DNA from: Prosopocoilus inquinatus
Taxonomy: Eukaryota > Arthropoda > Insecta > Coleoptera > Lucanidae
Assembly (NCBI GenBank): GCA_036172665.1
Contig: CM069878.1
Coordinates: 21,462,501 to 21,526,500 of the forward strand
Direction: 5' to 3'
Length of the DNA stretch: 64,000 bases
The notes beneath the pieces were generated by a model, which had not been told where the DNA came from, searched no databases, and saw nothing but the letters and a program-made list of their open reading frames with translations. How positions within the stretch are numbered: position 1 is the first letter of the stretch; each line of letters opens with the position of its first letter. Position numbers and translations under genes: made by a program. Positions 1 to 10,088 of this stretch are shown here, piece after piece.

Positions 1-575
1 CGTTTTAAAAATGCTATTTAAACCTTTAGAACAATATTTGTCAAACGGAATTTTAATATATTTGGATATGTTTGTTTTTACCGGTAACAAAGTTTTTTGA
101 TGTTGGCATTGTTTACAATTTTCCTTAAAGTATTTTCTACGACATCTACTGAGTAACCATTGTGGACTGCTATACCTTTGATAAATCTGAGTTCTTTGTT
201 GTATCTTTCTTTTGAAAGTTGGAAGTTTAATAATCTATTAAGTATAAAAGAAATTGCAGAATACTTATGATAAGACATGTTGTGAGTCATTAACAATACA
301 TCTGTTGGTGCTAGTTTCTTTCCTATATGTATCAAATTCTAATTTGTTTTCACTATTTCTAATAAGCAAGTCATCTAGGAATGGTAATTTCCCATCATCC
401 TCTTTTTCGACCGTGAATTTAATACTAGGAAACTTAGAATTTAAAATATCCAAAAAAATTCTGTATTCTACATTCCTTGGTATTAAAAACAGCAAAAAAA
501 TCATCTACATATCTAAACCAAGTTTTTGGGAAATAATTACAATTTTCTTTGAGAGAACTCCCTTCTGTTTATGAG
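1..575 (-). pseudogene. Penelope-like element reverse transcriptase, fragment
   Basis: This is the C-terminal half of a Penelope-like retroelement reverse transcriptase. Reading leftwards from about 575, one frame gives the palm motif WFRYVDDFFAVF, with the YVDD catalytic aspartates near 510. The protein then changes frame around 490-500 and continues with KLPFLDDLLIRN and the hallmark stretch FDTYRKETSTNRCI. It changes frame again near 285 into HKYSAISFILNRLL and a helical region down to 78. A last weak match (YIKIPFDKYCSKG, third frame) runs to the window edge. At least three frameshifts make it dead. The N-terminal reverse transcriptase part and any GIY-YIG endonuclease are not visible. 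The family call rests on the order of these motifs; the frameshifts are seen directly. Confidence 0.75.
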
Positions 576-945
576 AAACTGCTTGTCACCATTTCTTGCT
601 AATCCTTGCTTTTCCAAAATTTGAATTTAGTTCGTCTCGAAGCGTATGACGAGACGTAAGTACATCCGTGCTTATACGAAATATAACATTATGGAAAGCT
701 TTATAATTTTAAGAGCGTGGAAAACAAATGCTAGTAATGGCCTCTGTGAAATTTATTAAACATGAAGTCTTAAAAAGTGGCAAAATTGGCGATGTAGTAT
801 TATTAAGTCAAAAGTTTATGCTGTGGGTTCAGAAAACTTAATTATGCGTAGTGAAATACAACATAATCATAAAAAAATGTTAAGAAGCTAAATAGACAGA
901 TAATAAGTGTTAGTGTTAAACATAAAACAGTCGATGAGATGTGTG
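576..945. other. Non-coding spacer
   Basis: AT-rich sequence between the Penelope-like fragment and the end of the Papss copy. I see no coding sequence, no repeat shared with the rest of the window and no RNA gene here. Confidence 0.5.
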
Positions 946-2258
946 AGGTCTCCTCCAACCAGCCAATCCCCAGATTCGTTGATCATCTAAAATGTATGAA
1001 AAATTGCATGGTGCAGGAACGCGCGGTCGGTAAAAACCTTGATGTAAGGATGATCGTTATTGGTTGTTCCAAATTGGCGGGCCGCCCTCTCCTCCTTTCA
1101 ATGGGGGTAAAATTCTGGCTCGCTTAAAATCGCGTAGCACACCCCCTTGTACCATAAAGAAATAGCGCGGGAGTCCTTCAATCGTTGCTTCTCTTCCAAG
1201 CTGACCGCCAAAACAATAGGAACGCTTTGGTTTGATTGGCCGTTCTCATCCACAAAGCAATTGAAGTGGAGCGTCTTCAAAATTCACTTGCGTTATTCAC
1301 TTAATTAAAGCAGAACTTCGCAGAGCTTACTTGAAGGTATTCTTTTTCCCTCATGAATCCCCTTAAAGGACTCGCCCAACCTTCGCTGAGGACCTGAACC
1401 CATTGCAAATCCAACTTGGTCAAATCTAATTTGGACAATTTTGAGGCTTTCGCCTTGGTTTGGCCCAGCAAACTTTCTGGCATAAATAATTCTTGGATTT
1501 CGCTTTCGCCTTGATCGCTTAGGCTAGGTATTACACCCTATTTATAAGAACACGGCGTATTTTTGGTTTAAACTTTAATTTAAGAAAACCTTACGTTCTC
1601 CTCCAACATTTCGACCACCCTAAGCATGGATTCGTCGACGGAATCATCAATGGTTTTTATAACCAGTTCTCGACATTCGGGTTTTTCGTATACCTGGTCG
1701 ATCCCCGTGAAGCCCTTGATGAGACCCTTGCGGGCCTTTTCGTAAAGTCCCTTGGTGTCGCGTTTTTCGCAAACGGAAATTGGGGTGTCGACGAAAACCT
1801 CGAAGAAGGGTAGATTGGCGTCACCGTGGATCTTCCTGGCCATTTGGCGATCGCCGGCGAAGGACGAGACGAAACTGCAAATGCAAATGTGGCCGGCATC
1901 GGCGAATAGTTTGGCGACTTCCGCCACTCTTCGGATGTTTTCTTGTCGGTCATACTTGGAGAAACCGAGGTTTTTATTGAGGCCTGTCCGCATGTTGTCA
2001 CCGTCCAGACTATAAGAGGGTATTCCCCTGGAGATGAGGTAAGCTTCCAATTCGAAGGAGATGGAAGTTTTCACTGCACCTGAAAGTCCTGAAAGCAAGA
2101 CTTCTAGTTCATTTGATTTTTAATCAGTGATGGATGATTGAACCCGTGAACCATATGGTGCAGCCCCTAAATCCGCGGATGTTTCCGAGAATTTGCCCTC
2201 GTTTGGTGCGACTCACGTGGTGGATTTGTTGAGTGACGTTCGTGGCCATTTGGTAGTT
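946..2258 (-). pseudogene. Papss: PAPS synthetase (APS kinase / ATP sulfurylase), truncated copy with introns
   Basis: PAPS synthetase makes the sulfate donor PAPS: its ATP sulfurylase half forms APS and its APS kinase half phosphorylates it. Five exons are visible on the - strand: 2144-2258 ([17 protein letters not shown]), 1595-2088 (APS kinase), 1331-1537 (linker and start of the sulfurylase, [15 protein letters not shown]), 1038-1274 (LHFNCFVDENG to DHPYIK) and 946-986 (ESGDWLVGGDL). Introns are 44-57 bp with GT..AG ends, for example gtaagg at 1594 and ttgctttcag before 2088. Three defects are visible: the Walker A motif reads GLSGAVKT instead of GLSGAGKT; the conserved HRKEER reads PH-stop-KEER (TGA for Arg, 1084-1086); and similarity stops after GGDL, leaving most of the sulfurylase domain missing. 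Retained introns argue for a DNA-level duplicate, not a retrocopy. The first coding exon is not visible either. Confidence 0.88.
1595..2088 (-). CDS. Papss: APS kinase domain exon of the Papss copy
   Basis: Longest open exon of the Papss copy. It starts at the acceptor ttgctttcag and completes a split Gly codon from the previous exon. In order it shows the altered P-loop GLSGAVKT, then [18 protein letters not shown] (APS-binding region), [33 protein letters not shown], and [11 protein letters not shown] (end of the kinase domain). It ends in EEN before the donor gtaagg. Spacing and motifs match animal APS kinase domains throughout. Apart from the P-loop the exon looks well kept, so decay is recent or selection persisted for some time. 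The Gly-to-Val change sits directly before the catalytic P-loop Lys and would be expected to harm ATP binding (inference). Confidence 0.85.
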
Positions 2259-2690
2259 CTGAAACCAAAAGGTCAAGCGTGCTTTTAGACTCCAAATCAT
2301 TTTAGTGCTTACTGGGTGTTTCCAAAGCAGAATATAATTTTGCCAGGCCTAGACAGTGTTTTATTTTTATAATAAATAATACCTAATTGATTATCTAGGC
2401 CCAGTGTTTATCAGACTTACTTTTAGTGTAAAGTTACCTTGAAGCTAATTGTAAATTGGAAAAAGGAAACTCACAATGACGATAACTTAAAAATCTTTAA
2501 AAACAGTGACTGTTACGACAATAAAAGAAGAAAACTTTATGTTCATTATCGATGATGTTAAAGAAATTGTTGTAGTTTCGTCTTTAACAAATTTTACTGT
2601 TCCGTGTGAAAGTGAGACATTATATGTCGGCGGTACATTTAGCTACCTACCGTGGCAATCACTTTTTGCAATTGGTCACGTTGCATGTAT
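2259..2690. other. Non-coding spacer
   Basis: No upstream Papss exon and no exon of the + strand kinase gene could be recognised here. Confidence 0.4.
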
Positions 2691-2696
2691 CATGCG

Positions 2697-2850
2697 ATCA
2701 ATGGAATTTATAATTAGAGTATGCTATGATATTTTCCAAAAAGTTGACAACACAGGCTTAGAGTTTGAAATAAAAAAATTTAAGTGTTAGAATTGTGACA
2801 TATATTTTTTTAATGACTGATAATAAACTGATTTGTCTGGTGCTTGATTT
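2697..2850 (+). repeat. MITE-like interspersed repeat, copy 1
   Basis: About 150 bp that matches 10615-10765 in the same orientation, sharing GGAATTTATAATTAGAG and TATTTTCCAAAAAGTTG with scattered differences. Copy 2 shows the matching inverted end; here the right end is missing or too diverged to see. Confidence 0.6.
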
Positions 2851-3535
2851 TATAGACTAAGTTTATTACTAGCTGAATTATAAGGATAATCTTCTATGGA
2901 AAATCCCAAAAGAAGGAGAAGAAGGCTTCTTATATTGCCCAATTGGTTGATTGTTTTGTTGGTCCGAGTAGTTTCCTAGTTCTATTCTAGGCTTCTTTCT
3001 ATTTGTGATTGCTCTTTACTTTTTGTTTGAATTTATAACTGTGTGTTGTTTTATTTCTTTTAATTTGTATAATATTTTATTTTCTTTCTTTTAATTTGTA
3101 TAATAATTTATTTTCTTTCTTTTGCATAATTTTTCTTTGGAGCAGATGACGGTCAACTGTTTTATTTTTACTCTAATCAATCTTGTACCACTTCGTAAAC
3201 AATTTTCTGAATTAGTAATTTACTAATTTCGATATTGTACTTAATCGCACCTGATAAGTTTTGGCTACATATCTTGGCCATTTTTTAAAAATAATTTGCA
3301 GTTTCAAACTTTAAGAAGTTGAAATTTAGTGAGAAACAACTAGTTAGTTTGAACCAATAGTAAAAAGCGTGCTTTCTTTGAAGAATAAAGAAATTGCTCA
3401 ATAATTATAATTTCGCTGCCAGCAGATGTTTTGGTCTGAATTAAAAGTATGAAGGTGAAACTAAAATGATTTGGAAGTATTGTAGTATAATGATTTGTTG
3501 TGAATTGAAATATCAACGAAGGCATTCTTTTCCAG
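2851..3535. other. Non-coding spacer before the first visible AK5 exon
   Basis: AT-rich sequence with a short imperfect tandem duplication near 3050-3125 (tattttctttcttttaatttgtataat repeated). A pyrimidine tract and acceptor (cattcttttccag) close it at 3535. No coding sequence recognised. Confidence 0.5.
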
Positions 3536-3718
3536 ATTCAAGTTATCAACGGCGTTATCCTTATTTCCTGGCGGCAGAAGGTCCTGGAACGACAAATTGA
3601 TTATGGTGCCAAATTAGGTCAAGTAGTTCTTTCGCTGGCGCGCATGGAACTTAACAATTTTTATAAGAACGTCATGCCCGTTGCCGACTACTTTGACCAG
3701 AGTAACATGTTGATTGCG
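3536..3718 (+). CDS. AK5: Adenylate kinase isozyme 5-like, exon closing the upstream kinase domain
   Basis: A 61-codon internal exon. Acceptor cattcttttccag and donor gtaagt flank it, and it is open in phase 0. It encodes the end of a nucleoside monophosphate kinase domain: WRQKVLERQIDYG, then ARMELNNFYKNVMPVADYFDQ and SNMLIA. The next exon continues in frame with VNGER, which completes the usual adenylate kinase C-terminal strand (FDQS..I.VNGER). Adenylate kinases transfer phosphate between ATP and AMP; AK5-type proteins carry two or more such domains in one chain. The P-loop part of this domain must be encoded upstream, and I do not find it between 1 and 3535. It is shorter than the 180-codon ORFs around it would suggest because it is a true internal exon with no start or stop. 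Confidence 0.85.
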
Positions 3719-6314
3719 GTAAGTATTTATATATTTATATCGAAAAACAAATGAAGAAATCATCCTCCAAATTGATTCTTTTTTGGATAGGGTCAAATTG
3801 GGTAAACATGCAACAAAAAACACAACTTTCGATTTTTAGGGCATTTAGAAACACAAATTGAAATATCTGATTTTACTACTAGACGCAGTTTTACGTGATC
3901 TTATCAATCATGCATATTTTTTGTTTAAATTAGATATACATTTAGCAAAAAAAATAAAAACAACTCTTATTTTTAACCTCGATTTTGGGAAAAAATTAAA
4001 CAGAGATTGGAAAATGTGAAACAAGCTAATAGCTTCTGTACTATATGTGATATTGAAATGAAAAAAGGGATAAATACTGCATAGAAAACATGTGCCATGT
4101 GTTACTTTTTAAATTAATCAATTAATTAATTAAATGTGTTTTAATACATCCAAAGAAAATAAAAAAAGTTTCAGTAAGAATATATTAAGCTCGACAAAGA
4201 TATATTATTTTATTATAAATAACAAAAATACATCAAAGCGACCTAAATAGTATGCTCAACAATACAATTCTAAACCTGATAAAAATATGAAGAACGAGAA
4301 ATGCACTTTCTTTAAACATATTAATGTAAAACTAGTATATAAGAGTGAAAAGTGAAACAAAAGTAATAGTTATTTTTCACTGGTTTTGGAAAAAATATTT
4401 TACTTTGCCAGCAGTTATTTGAACTACGTATTTGTGGAATTGGAAGAATTTCTAAAAAAGCCTGGCGATCAACCACAAATATATCTTTTTTCATTAATTT
4501 GTATTAGCTTTTATCGTTATCCAAACTGTTTAGTAGTAGTTTTACTTCGATGTCAGGTTCGTTTATTTTCGAAACAACCAACCAACAAACTCTACTTTGG
4601 TCAATCTTCTCACGATGCCAGACTACTAACTGCTAACTGTCGAGCTGTTTAAGTGTGCCTATATCAAGACGTAACAGGTGGCCATCAATATTAGTAATAA
4701 TGGTCTTTCCTCCGCAGTCGCATAAAATTTGAAAATCAGTCCTGAAATACTTCAGCTGTCATCCAACCCTCTGCAGAATAGGAATAAAATGTATTGGGAA
4801 GATCATTTTCACCTTTCCAAGTGGTTCACAACTTTACTGCATGAAATATAATTAGGGGTGGCATGAATTTTCCTGCAGCATAAACACACGTTAAAACAGA
4901 AGTATTTTCTCTATCCGAACCCTGAATGTTTCTCCGAAGTGGCCTTTTTGGCCACGAGATGGGTCAAAGTTAAATACAGTTTCGTCCAGGTTCCAAATTT
5001 GTTTTGGTTTACCTCTCAAATTTATAACTGTTAAGAAAAAGTAGAGAAAGATTTTTGTTGCAACCACTTGTCACCACCGGTTTGATATGGAAACAAGGGA
5101 GCGCTTAGCGTTGTTTGAACCCAAGTCCGTGATATTCTCCCACCAAGGCCGCAACACGAACTCATAGTCGTTACAAAATGGAACAACAGGCGACATCTAA
5201 ACGTCTGAGACTCAAAAGTGCGGGGGAAAGAAAGAAAACCAATACCAAACTTGATTATAGAAAACTCACCGTAACATTCTGCTCCCCTAAAATATTGTAT
5301 TATGAAAGAATTACGCATTGCCTTTCTTCTGACAGCTTCTAAACTTCCGGTTTAAAAAAAAATAGGTTGTTACTTCTCGTAAGTTCTCGGAATGAATCAT
5401 TTCCAGGCCCATTTTTCGCAAAATTTGTTTTTAAATTATTAATTTCAATATATTCTCTTATTACGGTCTTCATTTCTTCTTTTTAGAGAAAATCGCAATT
5501 TTGCCATTGTACTTGAATTACACGCCAGACAACCTTCTTTTTTTTGTCAATGCAGTTTTCTCTGTTGTACCCTTGTACCAATTCTTTTTTATATTTTTAA
5601 GCCGCTAAAATAGGTTTTTAGTTTTTCTGATATGGTTGCTAAAGTCTCTAGAAATAGAAATTTTTTCAGGTATCTAAAAATAAGGCTTTTTTGTAAGCTT
5701 TATACAAGTTTGTTTTTTCGTGTGATCAATTATAGGTTTGTTTTGGATGTCTAAAGATGGTATATTATTAAAATTATAATTTTTTACTAAAAAAGAGTTT
5801 GCATATTGTAGTATGTCACAAACAAGTCAAATTATATCTTATTTTTTTGGCAGCTTCATTATTTTACAAAGTCAAATCCAAACGGATATATGAATAGTCC
5901 AGTAAATGTTAGTCAATACTTGTTACTTAGCTTATATTCATATGTATCTGCCGTTGGTTTCGGATGGACAATCAATAACTCATATGTTATGGAAATTTTA
6001 GTTTGTTTTATTTACTCATGTGGCACAGTCCGTCAGTAATTGTTCGCATCGATCCGAATATTAGTCAGACAGTTTCTTTTATTCTACGAAATAAACACTT
6101 AAATAGCACTCTCCCGGTGTCATATTTCCATATAGGTCCATCTTGCTTCGATATAATCAATAATTATAATTTAAGGAAATTCGAGACTTTTCGTTCTTAT
6201 ACAAACCTGCCAAATTGTGCCAAAGTTGACTGTTTTTAAAAAAATATTTCTTGAATTAATAATTCAGCCTATAACATTTTATTCCTTAATGCTAAATGAA
6301 TTGCTTTATGCAGA
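3719..6314. other. Intron of AK5-like gene, no recognised element
   Basis: AT-rich intron sequence. Short ORFs at 4386-4652 and 5031-5318 show no family motif and no codon pattern I trust. A slightly GC-richer patch around 4980-5330 has no partner in the window. Confidence 0.4.
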
Positions 6315-6491
6315 ATGGGCTTAAATAATTTTCTTTTGCCGAAATTGTCTTCTCGCAAAAATCTAGCAACCCTGTGGATTTACAAAAATCTCATATCCAA
6401 CTCCGGCGCACTTAGCAAAAGCAAAAGCAAAGGAAACCAAGAACTCCTTCTCTCGCGACAAGAGCTACACGAACGTTTGGTAAAATTTTGA
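6315..6491 (+). other. Possible small ORF, 58 residues, GC-richer than surroundings
   Basis: An ATG-to-TGA frame encoding MGLNNFLLPKLSSRKNLATL and a basic, Ser/Lys-rich tail (SKSKSKGNQELLLSRQEL). It stands out because the sequence is less AT-rich than the intron around it. It does not belong to AK5, since the exons at 3536-3718 and 21110-21766 join perfectly without it. No family recognised; it may be an old transposon fragment or chance. Confidence 0.15.
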
Positions 6492-6937
6492 GCGTGAAAA
6501 GTGAGAAAATAAACTAGGGAAACAAATCCGTCAAAAAAATAGTTGAGCGAACATTAATATATATATTTTTTATATTAATATTTGTATTAAAAATCCCCAC
6601 TCCTTTTCACCATATTTCCTATTTGGTGCTGTCTTCTAATCGGGTCCCCTTTCCATCACGCTCATTTAAGTTTTGAGATGTGACTTAAGTTGAAGTGACT
6701 TTACAGATCAATAACGTCTAGAATGAATTACCGCGTGAGTGTTTATTTTGACATACATATCTAAATAACCACTTGACTAAAAGAAGCTCTATGTTTTGAA
6801 TAAACGATTTCCTTGCCGCTGCTTATCGTCCCAGAAAATTTATCTTGAAACCAAAATTGAAATTCTCCCACCTGTTCGCCTGACGTGACTGTTATTTTAA
6901 TTTAATAATTTATGATGTAAATTTTTGGTTGTTTACA
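6492..6937. other. Intron sequence
   Basis: Nothing recognised in this AT-rich stretch. Confidence 0.4.
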
Positions 6938-6945
6938 ATACCGTG

Positions 6946-8228
6946 CAGGGGCGGACCTTTAAATTTGAGGGCCCTGGACTAACACTGTTTGGATGCCTAC
7001 CCAATGGCGATTTTAATCTCCTTCTGGTGGTCTTTTTGCACAGGGTCTCCAGATTTTTCTCGAAAAATATACCTAAACGTATCAGAAAAAGAAGTGCAAT
7101 TACCCAAAACACCGAAACCTAAAAAATACTTCTATCAATTAATTAATTGTATTACATTATTTGAAATATTAGCAGGAATAAATAAAAAAAAATTAATAAT
7201 AAAACAACATAAAATCATACCGACTTAAAATTTACGGATTAGAAGTGTGGTGATAAGAAACAAAAACGAATCATTAATTAGTCACACAAATGTAATTAAT
7301 TTAACACTTGTCAAGGAAAACAATCATTTTTTTGTTTATGCTAAAAATAGGAGCAGAAAGGAAAAGAAGAATTAAGAAAAAAAATTAACCTGCAAGAAAA
7401 TCTTAAACAAAAGGGAAAAGAAAGAAACAGCAACAAAGTAACATGAGGCACGAGGCAAAAAAAAACAAAAGAAGATCGACAATAACAAGCTGAACGAAAA
7501 CAAACCCTGAAAAAATTAATAATATAAAAAAGTGAACGTCGAAATGAAGCGTATAAACCAAAAGATTACAACTGTGATGGACACGAAACAATGAAAAACG
7601 ATGAACTACAAAAAAGCGCCAACACATTTGATAAGAAAAGCAAAAGAGAAATCCGTATGGTACGAAAGCATAAAGAACAGAAAAAAACAAGATAAACAAA
7701 AAACAAATTCATCTCCAGAGAAATAGTAACGGAACAAAAGACTAAATTGAAAAAAAAAGCATCGGTCGGTCAACAAAATGTGAAAAATCAATTTGCTAAA
7801 AATGAACAAAAAAAACCAATACGAGAACATAAAATAATTAAAAAGAAAAAGAAACAGAAGTACACGATGAACAAAGAAAATGAAAATCAACGAAAATTTT
7901 TGCAAATAAAAACAAACTCGTAAGAAACAAAGAAGAGAACAGTAAAAAGAGTCAATAAAATGCTAAAACTCATTTGATTAAAAAGAGAAGAACGCGAAAG
8001 ACAAAAGACAATAGAAGAGTGGAAGACAACAATAAAAGTAGGCCAAATCATTAAACGCCAAATATGTCTAAAATGTAGCCCAAATGGCGGAATTTCGTTC
8101 ATTTCGGCAACTCTGGTTACAAACTAACGACTTAAATTTTATTTTTTCTAAAATTAATTTAAATTTCTCTTTGATTGAACGGCGCACTGGGCTACAGCCC
8201 ATAAAGACCGTGCTTAAATCCGCCCCTA
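6946..8228. mobile_element. Non-autonomous hAT element with 8-bp target duplication
   Basis: The left end reads CAGGGGCGGACCTTTAA and the right end, inverted, reads TAGGGGCGGATTTAAG. ATACCGTG occurs directly outside both ends (6938-6945 and 8229-8236), a perfect 8-bp duplication as made by hAT transposases. The 1.28 kb interior is A-rich on the + strand from about 7320 to 8040, which creates Phe-rich meaningless frames on the - strand. No transposase is present. A second member of the same family with related ends lies at 22884-25635. Confidence 0.85.
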
Positions 8229-8508
8229 ATACCGTGGGTTTTCGTTTGAAATAGGAAATTTTTGGAAAATTTAATCTTGTTAAAAATCGCAACGTCACAA
8301 TTTGACACTTAAAAAATAACAATTAATAAATAAAACCGAATTGTTAGAAATAGCGCAGATAGCATAAATTTTTCAAAATTTGCAGACAAATTGAAGCGGG
8401 ATTGCTCCTAATAAGTCCCCCATGCAAGGCGGCCATGCTGGCTGTCAAAGCATAATGAAAATTAAAAACAAAAATTGTGCAAATCGTTTTTTATTGCAGT
8501 GAAAATCT

Positions 8509-8571
8509 CGAGCAGCCTCTGTACAGCTGTTTCAGCCCTGCTTGGGGCTTCTTCAGCAGAGACGTAGCTCG
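8509..8571 (-). ncRNA. Hammerhead-ribozyme-like fold 1
   Basis: On the - strand the order is: stem I outer CGAGC and inner CUCUG, core CUGAAGA, stem II AGCCC-loop-GGGCU, core GAAA, a minimal stem III (A-U, C-G closing AGCU), then GUA and the returning stem I strands CAGAG and GCUCG. This is the type I hammerhead layout with the very short stem III typical of Penelope-like and retrozyme hammerheads. The core differs from CUGAUGA by U to A, so catalysis is doubtful. The pairing is seen directly; activity is not. Confidence 0.6.
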
Positions 8572-8821
8572 ATATTCCCACTGCAAACAAAAACGACTTG
8601 TCCAATTTATTCGCAATTGCGATGTAAGAGTGATGAACAGATAAAATAGCGACATCTTACGATCGCTTTTTGACCTGACATTCCAGTAGGATAGACAAAT
8701 TGAAGCGGGATTTGCTCCTAATAAGTCCCCCATGCAAGGCGGTCATGCTTACTGTCGAAGCATAATGAAAATTTTTTAAAAAATTTTGTGCAAATCGTTT
8801 TTGATTGCAGTGAAAACTTCG

Positions 8822-8875
8822 AACAGCCTCTGGACAGCTGTTTCAGCCCTGCTTGGGACTTCTTCAGCGCAGAGA
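8822..8875 (-). ncRNA. Hammerhead-ribozyme-like fold 2
   Basis: Second unit of the tandem array. It has core CUGAAGA (8861-8867), stem II AGUCCC with GGGCU, GAAA, and a cleavage triplet GUC, which is the favoured hammerhead site. Inner stem I CUCUG/CAGAG is present with two extra bases before the core. The outer stem I strand is lost where the unit is truncated. Confidence 0.5.
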
Positions 8876-8938
8876 TTGTATTACCTTTCATAACTAATAT
8901 TATAAATTATGACATTCGTAATTTTACATTTCCTAGAT

Positions 8939-9134
8939 TATAACTTGCTCGGATTACTCCCATTCCTAAAAAAATAATCTAATGGAACTGAAGGATCTAA
9001 GACCATGCAATTAGCATCTTAAGTATATTATCTAAAATATTTGAGAAAGTACTTGAAATTCAAATTAGAAAATTCATTGACGAATACCATATTTTGCTAG
9101 ACAATCAGTCTGGTTTCAGAAGTAAGCATAGTTG
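8939..9134 (+). pseudogene. LINE reverse transcriptase fragment
   Basis: Fragment of a jockey/CR1-type reverse transcriptase N-terminal region. One frame reads ARITPIPKK, and after frame changes another reads ILSKIFEKVLEIQIRKFID and then NQSGFRSKHS. This is the region just before the first catalytic motif. It stops at about 9134, where the long palindrome begins, so the palindrome probably inserted into it. The rest of the LINE is not visible on the far side. Confidence 0.65.
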
Positions 9135-10088
9135 CTTTCTGTGTATTCTGTGGCTCGTATACTCATCCTTCTAGAATCTTTATTTATTTATCGATTAACC
9201 TGAATTTTGGAGACAATAAATTAAACAAAATATGTAATTTTTCGACATACTGCTAGTCGTGAAGTGATATCATCTTTCTAATTTTAAATAGAACACCCTA
9301 TATATTTTTACATATTTAAAATCTACGGATCTATACGAGTCCGAATACCTATCAACTGATAATTTTGGTTTCCATAACAACGAAAAAAAAAACTTTTTAT
9401 TTTTCAGTCTAGAAAGCTATGAATCGCATTTTTTCAGCATTTGAAATTTTCATTAGGTCGTAACTCATTTTTTTAAATAGAAACTCATGTTTTTTAGCCT
9501 AGTTCAACAGAATATTTGTTTCTGAGTACGTTGATACCAAATACGTCACATTTTCTTTGAAAGTCATTTGAAATAAAGGGAGTGTAGAATTTCAATAAGA
9601 CATGCTCTTAAATTAATTTTCAAAGAAAATATGACGTATTTTGTATCAGCGTACTCAGAAAAAAAAATGTTCTGTTGAACTGAGCTAAGAAACATGAGTT
9701 TCTATCGAAAAAAATGAATTAAGACCTAATGAAAATTTCAAGTACTGTAAAAATGTTAAAAATCAAAATACCATGAGAGGAGTGATTTTCTCGAAACACT
9801 TGATCGCATTTGATCGAAAAAATGCGATTACCAAAATTAACAATTGATACGTATTCGGACTCATAATGATCCCTAAATTTCAAATATATAAAAATATATA
9901 GGGTGTTCCATTTAAAATAAGGAAGTTGATATCACTTCCGGCGAAACCGGAAGTCCCATGACGACTAGAAGTATCTCAAAAAGTTCCATATTTTATTTAA
10001 TTTATTGTCTATTGTATATTCAGGTTAATCAATAAATAAAGATTCTAGAAGGATGAGTATGAGCCACAGAATACACAGAAAGCAAACT
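9130..10088. repeat. Foldback element: ~0.96 kb imperfect palindrome
   Basis: The left arm (about 9130-9605) is repeated as its reverse complement in the right arm (about 9612-10088), with almost no spacer. Landmarks such as CCTTCTAGAATCTTTATTTA and AACACCCTATATATTTTTA occur in mirrored order. The right arm holds the small palindrome ACTTCCGG..CCGGAAGT, which is deleted in the left arm. A single unpaired arm of the same family lies at 11974-12260. Confidence 0.8.

Larger units (their letters stand above)
8387..8880 (-). repeat. Tandem repeat with hammerhead-like folds, period 311 nt
   Basis: A full unit (about 8387-8694) is followed by a second, truncated unit (8695-8880). Both start with gaagcgggat and tcctaataagtcccccatgc. 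Each carries a - strand hammerhead-like motif; the equivalent predicted cleavage positions at 8521 and 8832 are 311 nt apart. Unit 1 also holds a segment, agcgacatcttacgatcgct, that recurs near 35765 (inverted) and 57000. Other copies of the family are at 35455-35800 and 56760-57050. Confidence 0.8.

Noticed and set aside
1038..1274. TGA in Papss as a selenocysteine codon
   Set aside because: The position is a conserved Arg (CGA to TGA is a single change), and other lesions show decay.
7403..8102. Chain of - strand frames rich in Phe and Leu that look like membrane proteins
   Set aside because: They arise from the A-rich + strand inside a non-autonomous hAT element and have no conserved motif.
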